18,557 nt of DNA from DSAR01 sp034437315 (GTDB lineage: Bacteria > Chloroflexota > Anaerolineae > B4-G1): assembly GCA_034437315.1 (NCBI GenBank), contig DAOTUC010000262.1, forward strand, positions 1-18,557, given 5' to 3'. The translations under genes were made by a program, and so were the position numbers. Positions 13,474-18,557 of the stretch are shown one piece after another. Position 1 is the stretch's first letter; every line of letters begins with the position of its first letter. A model generated the notes under the pieces. It ran no database searches. It saw only the letters and a program-made list of their open reading frames with translations, and was not told the origin of the DNA.

Positions 13474-13809
13474 TCACGACTCGCAATGTGGACATGGACA
13501 CCCGGCGATTGGCGTTGGCTGACCGGCGGGGCCCAGCGCCTGTTCCAACAGACGCTCCACCTGTGGGTCGGACAGGCGATAGTACACAAATAGCCCCTCT
13601 CGACGATCCGTCACGACCCCGGCCCCTCGTAGGACGCTTAGCTGTTGCGAGACGTAGGCCTGGGGGCGGTCCAGTACGGCTTGCAGATGACAAACGCAAG
13701 CCTCGCCCCGCCGCAACTCGTCCAGGATGCGCAGACGGGGCGTGTGTGAGAGTAAGCCGAATAATTCTGAAGCGCTTTGGTATTGTTTCGCCATATGATA
13801 TGCATCCAC
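13474..13809 (-). CDS. ArsR/SmtB-family metal-sensing transcriptional repressor
   Basis: The protein has 111 residues from GTG 13809, or 106 from ATG 13794. It is a winged-helix DNA-binding dimer that normally releases DNA on binding a thiophilic metal or metalloid. The body LFGLLSHTPRLRILDELRRGEACVCHL...YVSQQLSVLRGAGVVTDRREGLFVYYRL is typical. CVC (Cys38, Cys40) sits at the alpha3 metal site used by ArsR and CadC-type sensors. A Cys-rich tail CPCPHC (104-109) could add ligands. Neither start has a good Shine-Dalgarno. It is an orphan, with no efflux pump, arsenate reductase or permease next to it. A promoter and a palindromic operator lie directly upstream, suggesting autorepression. Confidence 0.88.
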   Translation of the reverse strand: MDAYHMAKQYQSASELFGLLSHTPRLRILDELRRGEACVCHLQAVLDRPQAYVSQQLSVLRGAGVVTDRREGLFVYYRLSDPQVERLLEQALGPAGQPTPIAGCPCPHCES

Positions 13810-13816
13810 GATTATA

Positions 13817-13834
13817 TATATTGAACTGAATATA
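13817..13834. promoter_or_regulatory. Candidate ArsR operator
   Basis: TATATT-GAACTG-AATATA is an inverted repeat with perfect 6-bp arms, placed at the predicted transcription start immediately downstream of the arsR -10 box. AT-rich imperfect palindromes of this sort are usual for ArsR-family autoregulation. Confidence 0.55.
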
Positions 13835-13862
13835 GTTTATCAGCTTTTATCCATTCTGTCAA
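13834..13862 (-). promoter_or_regulatory. Promoter of the arsR-like gene
   Basis: The minus strand has a perfect TTGACA (13862-13857), a 17-base spacer and TAAACT (13839-13834), four of six matches to the -10 consensus. It is overlapped at its start point by the candidate ArsR operator. Confidence 0.6.
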
Positions 13863-13873
13863 GTTTGCCATCA

Positions 13874-13905
13874 TGCGGGAAGTAACTGCTGCTCACCCTC
13901 CCGCA
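13874..13905. other. Stem-loop between livM and arsR
   Basis: TGCGGGA (13874-13880) pairs with TCCCGCA (13899-13905). It follows the livM stop on the minus strand and may help end the liv transcript, though no T-tract follows. Part of it, GCTCACCCTCC-C-GCAGG, recurs with one changed base at 238-254 downstream of rpoD. Confidence 0.35.
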
Positions 13906-13949
13906 GGTTTGGCGGCAATTTCCCTCGAAAACTGTGTGATTGCGCCGGT

Positions 13950-15086
13950 TTACGAGCCGGGTGGATCCTGCTGTTTCTGTGGCTTTAGTTTGAGCAGGGC
14001 GCTCAACCGGCGGCGGCCGCGCCGCAATTGCGCGCCGCGATGTCGCCAGAAGCCGACGAGGCCGTAGGGCAGGAACATCACCAGCGCGATGAAGATGACG
14101 CCGAAGACCAGAGGCCAGCGGGCGCCGAACCACTGGTAGAAGAAATGGCCGAATATCTTCATCAACGCTGCGCCCAGCATTGGGCCGATGAGGGTGCCGA
14201 TGCCGCCCAGGATGGTCATAATCAGTGCGTCGATGGTAGAACCGGCGCCGGTCATCGTGGGCGTAGCGCTCATCGTCCACAGCGCGTAGAGCGCGCCCGC
14301 CAGGCCGGCGACGACGGCCGACGTTATAAAAGCCAGCGAGCGGTAGACGGCTGGATTGTAGCCGATCATGCGGGTCCGGCTCTCGTTCTCCCGCAGCGCG
14401 ATAAACACCCGCCCCGAGGGCGAGTGGACGATGCGCCGGGTGATCAAGTACATAATCACCGCAAAGGCCAGGGCGATAAAGTAGAATCGCAACCGGAAAT
14501 GGGTGGGGTTGAGCCAGACCGGCACCGGCACACCGTGCAGCCCCTCATCCGCCCCGGTCCATTTCATAAAATCGGTCGCCTTGGACAAGATGTGAATGGC
14601 CTCCGCCATCGCCAGGGTGACCATGGCAAAATAGGCCCCTTTCACGCGCGCCGAGACGGCGCTGAACAGCAATCCCAGCAGGATAGACGCCCCGATCGCC
14701 AGCAATAAGCCAACGACGAGCATGACAGCCTCGGTGAGGTTCACGCCGCCCGGCCCAACGATGCGATAGGCCGCTGCAACCCGGGGGGCTACGTGGGCCA
14801 GGAACAGCGCCATCGCGTAAGCCCCGCCGCCGAAGAAGGCCGCGTGTCCAAACGAGAGGATGCCGGTATAGCCCATCAGCAGATCGTAGCTCATCGCGTA
14901 TACGGCCATGATAAAGACGACGATCAATTGGCCCTGCCAGAATTTGGGCGGGCCATCGTCCACCGCTGCGCCGGTGACCCCGCTAAAGATGAAAGGGAAA
15001 AGGATAAGGCCCATCACGATGACCAGCCCGCCCCACTGTTGCGCATCTAATTTTCGCAGCCGATTGATCCGTAAACGATTCATCAT
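13950..15086 (-). CDS. livM: Branched-chain amino acid/amide ABC transporter permease LivM
   Basis: Inner-membrane permease subunit of 378 residues that forms the translocation pore with LivH. Hydrophobic helices run through the protein. The family motif DLLMGYTGILSFGHAAFFGGGAYA lies at about 68-91. The coupling region GRVFIALRENESRTRMIGYNPAVYRSLAF (cytoplasmic loop contacting the ATPases) lies near 230-255, and MTILGGIGTLIGPMLGAAL follows. The C-terminal 35 residues are strongly basic. The ATG at 15086 has AAGGTGA upstream. It is the last gene of the livGFHM operon, 33 bases after livH. Confidence 0.92.
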   Translation of the reverse strand: MMNRLRINRLRKLDAQQWGGLVIVMGLILFPFIFSGVTGAAVDDGPPKFWQGQLIVVFIMAVYAMSYDLLMGYTGILSFGHAAFFGGGAYAMALFLAHVAPRVAAAYRIVGPGGVNLTEAVMLVVGLLLAIGASILLGLLFSAVSARVKGAYFAMVTLAMAEAIHILSKATDFMKWTGADEGLHGVPVPVWLNPTHFRLRFYFIALAFAVIMYLITRRIVHSPSGRVFIALRENESRTRMIGYNPAVYRSLAFITSAVVAGLAGALYALWTMSATPTMTGAGSTIDALIMTILGGIGTLIGPMLGAALMKIFGHFFYQWFGARWPLVFGVIFIALVMFLPYGLVGFWRHRGAQLRRGRRRLSALLKLKPQKQQDPPGS

Positions 15087-15119
15087 ACGTCACCTTCCAC
15101 TGTGTCTATGGCTCCTCTG

Positions 15120-16613
15120 CTATTCTTTCTTGCCGAACAAACCGGATGGCCGCACCAACAGCACCAGCGCCATAATGATCACCGTGGAGGCCTCGGAAAT
15201 GGCGGGAGTGAGCTGGAATTTGAGCGCCAGATAATCGCCGAATGCGCGGGCCAGCCCCAGGATCAGCGCGCCGACGGCCGCCCCGCTGGTGCTGCCCATC
15301 CCGCCCAGGACCACGGTGATAAAGCCCTGCATCATAAAACGATCGCCCATCACCGGTTCCACGGGGATAAAGGGCGCAGCGCCGATCCCGCCCAGCGCGG
15401 CCAAACCGGCTCCCATCGCAAATACGATGGTGAACACGCGGCGCACGTTGATGCCCAGGGCCTCCACCATCTCCCGATCCTGCACGCCAGCGCGGATGAT
15501 CATGCCCAGGCGGGTGTATTTCATCAACAACAACAACCCGGCTAACATCATCCCCCCCAGCGCAATGATGAACAGCCGGTAGCTGGGAAATGTCACACCC
15601 AGGATGTCGACCGTGATGCTCTGCTCGCTGAACCAGACGAGGATCGATTCCGCCTTGCCGGGTTGAGCGAAGAGCGGGGGGCGATCCATCTGGTAAGGCA
15701 GCGGATCCCACAACAATTGGACCAGTTCCTTGAGCACGAAGGCCAGCCCCGACGTCGCGATGACCAGGTAGAACGGCCGGACGTACAGCGGGCGCACCAG
15801 GCTGGTCTCCATCACCACGCCTACCCCGGCGCCGATCAATGCGCCAGCGAGCAGGGCGAGCAGAAAACGCAGGTTGGCGTTCATCAGCAGGATAGCGATG
15901 GGGCCGGACTCGCGGAATAACGTGGCGGCGAGGGTGAGGACGAGCAGCGCTCCCAACGTTATCCACCCCTGACGCACGTCGCCGGGGTGGACGATCTGCG
16001 TGTCATCTCCAGGACGCGCCTGGGCCGTCGCCAGCAGCAAACCGGCGATGAACAGCAAAACGGGCCGGAACCAGAATTGAGCCAGCGGTTCCTGAGCGGT
16101 CGCTTCGGCCAGGGGATCGCCGGAGACCATCGTGCTGACCATCGCCGTCTCCGCCAGTCCACGCCAGTCAAGCCCCAGCATCCCGATCACGCCCAGCGCG
16201 AGCGCCGCCAGGATTAAGGCTGCGCGCAACGCCGAGCGCCACTGCTCCGGCACAGGCCAATTGATCACGAGGGATTGCAAAAGCGACGTCGCCGCTAACC
16301 CCGTCATCAGCGCCAGCAACAACGGCGCGATGCCAAATAGAAAGGTGGGATTGGTGTAGAATTGCCAACCGGCGTAGGCGCCGATCATAAACAACGCCCC
16401 GTGGGCGAAGTTGAGCACGTCCATCAAGCCAAAGATCAGGGTCAGGCCGGCGGCGACCATGAAGTAGAGCGCCCCCAACGTCAGGCCGGAGAGCGTCGTG
16501 CGCACGAACGGTTTTTGCCCCATCGTCGTCCACCCGATGATCGCCAGCGCCGCCAGCCCCACAGCCAAAATAACGAACGCGCTGTTTTTCTCCCAGAATG
16601 CTTTCAGTTTCAT
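15120..16613 (-). CDS. livH: Branched-chain amino acid/amide ABC transporter permease LivH with a large internal insertion
   Basis: Inner-membrane permease of 497 residues; LivH proteins are usually about 290-310. The N-terminal part has the family motif LTLIFGLMDVLNFAHGALFMIGAYAG (57-82). The C-terminal part from about 250 has ETSLVRPLYVRPF, the coupling-loop sequence RAGVQDREMVEALGINVRRVF, and FITVVLGGMGSTSGAAVGALILG. Between them, about residues 90-248, is an extra segment with several hydrophobic stretches (FGIAPLLLALMTGLAATSL, AALILAALALGVIGMLGL, RPVLLFIAGLLLA, LGALLVLTLAATLF) and a polar loop (ARPGDDTQIVHPGD). The reading frame is continuous, so this is not a frameshift artefact. The ATG overlaps the livF stop as ATGA. 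Confidence 0.92.
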   Translation of the reverse strand: MKLKAFWEKNSAFVILAVGLAALAIIGWTTMGQKPFVRTTLSGLTLGALYFMVAAGLTLIFGLMDVLNFAHGALFMIGAYAGWQFYTNPTFLFGIAPLLLALMTGLAATSLLQSLVINWPVPEQWRSALRAALILAALALGVIGMLGLDWRGLAETAMVSTMVSGDPLAEATAQEPLAQFWFRPVLLFIAGLLLATAQARPGDDTQIVHPGDVRQGWITLGALLVLTLAATLFRESGPIAILLMNANLRFLLALLAGALIGAGVGVVMETSLVRPLYVRPFYLVIATSGLAFVLKELVQLLWDPLPYQMDRPPLFAQPGKAESILVWFSEQSITVDILGVTFPSYRLFIIALGGMMLAGLLLLMKYTRLGMIIRAGVQDREMVEALGINVRRVFTIVFAMGAGLAALGGIGAAPFIPVEPVMGDRFMMQGFITVVLGGMGSTSGAAVGALILGLARAFGDYLALKFQLTPAISEASTVIIMALVLLVRPSGLFGKKE

Positions 16614-17380
16614 ACCCCACTCCTTCGCTCTCGTCCGACGTATCCGTCGCTCATCCGCGCGGCCGTCGCGCCGAGGTAGCGACGAATTAACCCCTGGTCC
16701 TGCACTAAATCGGCCATCAGCCCCTCGTGCACGGTTTGACCATCGTCCACGATGTAGTAATCCTCGCCCAGTTGGCTGGCCATGATGAAGTTCTGTTCCA
16801 CCAACAGCACCGTCGTCGTGGCGCTCAACTCGCGAATGGCTTCCATCATCTGCTCAATGAGGATCGGCGCCAGTCCCTCGCTGGGCTCGTCGATCAGCAG
16901 TAGCTTGTTATCCGCCACCAAGGCCCGCGCCACGGCTAACATCTGCTGTTGCCCACCCGAAAGGTGGTCGCCCGGCAGCTTGTAGAGCCGTTTCAGATCG
17001 GGGAAGAGGTCGAAGATAAAATCCGCCCGACGCTCCAGGTCGCCCTTTTTCCGCTCGGCGATTTTCAGATTCTCCGCCACCGAGAGATCGCGGAAAATGG
17101 CGCGATGTTCCGGCACGTATCCAATGCCCATCGCTGCGACGTCGAAAGCCCGTTTGCCGTGAACCTCACGCCCGTCGAAGATCACCTGCCCCTGACGCGG
17201 CGGGGTCAGCCCCAGGATGGACTTGAGGGTGGTCGTCTTGCCGGCGCCGTTCCGCCCCAACAGGACGGTGACGCCGCCGCGCCGCACCCGGATGGAGACC
17301 CCTTCTAGGATGTGGAATTGCCCGATATAGGTGTGGATGTCGTTCACTTCCAGGATGTAGGTTGGCTGTTGATTGATCAT
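16610..17380 (-). CDS. livF: Branched-chain amino acid/amide ABC transporter ATP-binding protein LivF
   Basis: Cytoplasmic ABC ATPase of 256 residues that pairs with LivG to drive uptake. Walker A is GRNGAGKT (42-49), the signature is LSGGQQQ (140-146) and Walker B is LLLIDEPSEGLAP (160-172). GIGYVPEHRAIFRDLSVAENL is the LivF-type Q-loop region, and VLLVEQNF holds the position usually occupied by the switch segment. The ATG at 17380 overlaps the livG stop as ATGA, and its own stop overlaps livH in the same way, so the three genes are translationally coupled. Confidence 0.94.
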   Translation of the reverse strand: MINQQPTYILEVNDIHTYIGQFHILEGVSIRVRRGGVTVLLGRNGAGKTTTLKSILGLTPPRQGQVIFDGREVHGKRAFDVAAMGIGYVPEHRAIFRDLSVAENLKIAERKKGDLERRADFIFDLFPDLKRLYKLPGDHLSGGQQQMLAVARALVADNKLLLIDEPSEGLAPILIEQMMEAIRELSATTTVLLVEQNFIMASQLGEDYYIVDDGQTVHEGLMADLVQDQGLIRRYLGATAARMSDGYVGRERRSGV

Positions 17381-18192
17381 CTGTCTGGCTCCTTTGTCGC
17401 TTGCCCCCCGCCCGCGCCGATCAACGTGTCGCCGTAGAGCGCGCCCAGGTACGCTTTCTGCACCGCTTCGTTGGCGGCGATTTGCTGGGGGGTTCCTTCA
17501 GCCAGAACCCGTCCCTGGTGCATCACGGTGATAAAGTCGGAAATGCTCATCACGACGTCCATGCGATGTTCCACCAGCACGATGGTCTTGTCGCCGGCTT
17601 GCATAATGTCGTTGATAATGTCCAGCAGCGCCGGCACCTGTTCCGACGACATACCAGCGGTCGGCTCATCCAACAGCAACACTTCCGGATCGCTGGCTAA
17701 CATGATGCCCAGTTCCAACTTTCGCTTGTCGCCGTGAGCGAGCGCGCTGGCGGGCGACGCGGCCTGACCGTGCAGCCCCACCCGTTCGATGATCGCGCGC
17801 GCTTTATCCTCGTACTGTCGAAAGCGGCGAAAGTGATGCCACAGCTTGAAATTATCATCGCCTATCGCCTGGGCCGCTAACCGGACATTCTCCAACACGG
17901 TCAGGTTGGGGAAAATGTTGGTGATCTGAAACGAACGGCCGATCCCCAGGTGGGTGATTCGGTGCGGCGGCAAGTGGGTGATGTCCTGTCCCTTGAAGAA
18001 GACCTGCCCGTCGGTCGGCGGCAGCGTGCCGCTCATCAGGTTGAACAGGGTCGTTTTGCCCGCGCCGTTGGGGCCGATGATGGCGTGCAAGGTGTGCGCG
18101 ATGACGCGCCCGCTCACGTCGTCCACCGCGACCAGCCCGCCGAACTCTTTACGCAGGTTGAGCACTTCGAGAATCACGTCGGATGTATTCAT
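17377..18192 (-). CDS. livG: Branched-chain amino acid/amide ABC transporter ATP-binding protein LivG
   Basis: Cytoplasmic ABC ATPase of 271 residues. Walker A is GPNGAGKT. GIGRSFQITNIFPNLTVLENV is the Q-loop region, Walker B plus D-loop is VLLLDEPTAGMSSEQ, and VLVEHRMDVV supplies the switch His. The signature is ALAHGDKRKLELG, a non-canonical form related to the SHGDQ/SYGDR versions seen in this ATPase family, including urea transporters. ATG at 18192 is chosen because it gives the usual N-terminus (MNTSDVILEVLNL) and follows CGGAG; an in-frame start 48 bases upstream lacks a ribosome-binding site. It is the first cistron of the livGFHM cluster. The substrate could be branched-chain amino acids, amides or urea. 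Confidence 0.93.
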   Translation of the reverse strand: MNTSDVILEVLNLRKEFGGLVAVDDVSGRVIAHTLHAIIGPNGAGKTTLFNLMSGTLPPTDGQVFFKGQDITHLPPHRITHLGIGRSFQITNIFPNLTVLENVRLAAQAIGDDNFKLWHHFRRFRQYEDKARAIIERVGLHGQAASPASALAHGDKRKLELGIMLASDPEVLLLDEPTAGMSSEQVPALLDIINDIMQAGDKTIVLVEHRMDVVMSISDFITVMHQGRVLAEGTPQQIAANEAVQKAYLGALYGDTLIGAGGGQATKEPDR

Positions 18193-18240
18193 AATTGCTC
18201 CGAAAGTAGAACACTGATTAACGGGATTTGCGGATTGCAT

Positions 18241-18257
18241 GCCGTCAAAATGACGGC
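18241..18257. other. Short perfect stem-loop upstream of livG
   Basis: GCCGTCA-AAA-TGACGGC forms a 7-bp stem with a three-base loop. It lies between the livG leader and the dispersed repeats. No T-tract follows in either direction, so it is not a convincing terminator. Confidence 0.35.
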
Positions 18258-18263
18258 GCTCCG

Positions 18264-18378
18264 TCAGGATGACGCGGATGTACCGCCCGTTCCATCACGT
18301 CGGACCGGGCGGACGTAGTGTGTCCGCGTCATCCTGCTGGCATACCGGGCCATCAGGATGACGCGGATGTACCGCCCG
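18264..18378. repeat. Dispersed repeat cluster: two direct copies and one inverted copy
   Basis: A 26-base unit (TCAGGATGACGCGGATG plus TACCGCCCG) occurs at 18264-18289 and 18353-18378. A related inverted copy lies between them at 18306-18336 (CGGGCGGAC...GTCCGCGTCATCCTG). The alternation of orientations resembles bacterial interspersed repeats of the REP/BIME type. It fills most of the 205-base gap between livG and the preceding gene, and no gene is seen there. Confidence 0.6.
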
Positions 18379-18397
18379 ATCCGAAAACAATAATCCG

Positions 18398-18557
18398 TTA
18401 CGGTCTCGGCAGGTCGCCGCAACGATCGGCGTATTCTCCCTCAAGCGTGCAAGGGACGCCCAGCTCGTCGTACTCGGAGACGTAGACCGTCTCGAAGAAC
18501 TCGTACTCGTTGATCCCGTCGCCATCCTTGTCCGGTTCGATGTTGACCAGCTCGAGG
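18398..18557 (-). CDS. C-terminal fragment of an unidentified protein with an EF-hand-like Asp loop
   Basis: The last 53 codons of a gene that begins beyond the window, ending at TAA 18398-18400. The visible sequence has EPDKDGDGINEYEFF, an Asp-rich loop like an EF-hand or thrombospondin type-3 calcium site. ETVYVSEYDELGVPC follows, then a second Cys (EYADRCGDLPRP). Two Cys residues near the end suit a disulfide in an exported protein. Its position upstream of livG in the same direction suggests the periplasmic substrate-binding protein of the transporter, but the fragment has no motif that proves it. Confidence 0.6.
   Translation of the reverse strand, partial: LELVNIEPDKDGDGINEYEFFETVYVSEYDELGVPCTLEGEYADRCGDLPRP

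Noticed and set aside
14028..14708. Plus-strand frame of 226 codons opposite livM
   Set aside because: Antisense shadow of a high-GC membrane-protein gene; the His/Asp/Arg-rich composition is typical of such shadows.

Overview
The window looks like chromosomal DNA from an uncultured Chloroflexota-type bacterium (Anaerolineae/Caldilineae-like). This rests on gene content and style: a four-domain S1 protein, a CarD-type RNA polymerase regulator, a zinc-ribbon cold-shock protein, frequent GTG/TTG starts, moderately high G+C and abundant short dispersed intergenic repeats. It is an inference, since no marker was searched. No phage, insertion sequence, CRISPR array, tRNA or rRNA gene was recognised.

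Region 1 (1-6792, all genes on the minus strand) is an information-processing block. In transcription order it holds a frame-broken TraR/DksA-type zinc-finger gene, rpsU (bS21), a zinc-ribbon cold-shock protein overlapping a second cold-shock protein, a CarD-family protein, a solitary rpsC (uS3), a four-S1-domain rpsA-like gene, rpmJ (bL36), rpsM (uS13) and an rpoD/sigA-type sigma factor ending in an intrinsic terminator. The usual S10/spc/alpha operon partners are absent, so these ribosomal genes are relocated or duplicated. The rpsA-like gene has a consensus promoter, overlapping AT-rich inverted repeats, a strong terminator inside its leader and a nine-codon minicistron touching its start.

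Region 2 (7170-11690, plus strand) diverges from region 1. It encodes a GlmU homologue whose uridyltransferase half has lost its signature residues while the acetyltransferase half is intact. Then come cytidine deaminase, an SLC13-type permease with two RCK_C domains, and RsmG. recF converges on rsmG from the minus strand and has a strong promoter so close to its ATG that its mRNA is probably leaderless.

Region 3 (12978-13950) is a small accessory gap with a VapC-like PIN toxin remnant (frameshifted, missing its N-terminal half), an 18-bp perfect palindrome and an orphan metal-sensing ArsR repressor with a clear promoter and operator.

Region 4 (13950-18557, minus strand) is a LivGFHM branched-chain amino acid/amide ABC transporter operon in the order livG-livF-livH-livM. 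Two ATGA overlaps join the first three genes, and LivH carries an unusual insertion of about 160 residues. Upstream lie a cluster of dispersed repeats and the C-terminal end of a cysteine-containing, EF-hand-like protein that runs off the window.

The most unusual points are the S1 leader architecture, the rpmJ-rpsM-rpoD linkage, the solitary uS3 with altered mRNA-entry residues, the homopolymer frame break in the DksA-like gene and the half-dead GlmU.
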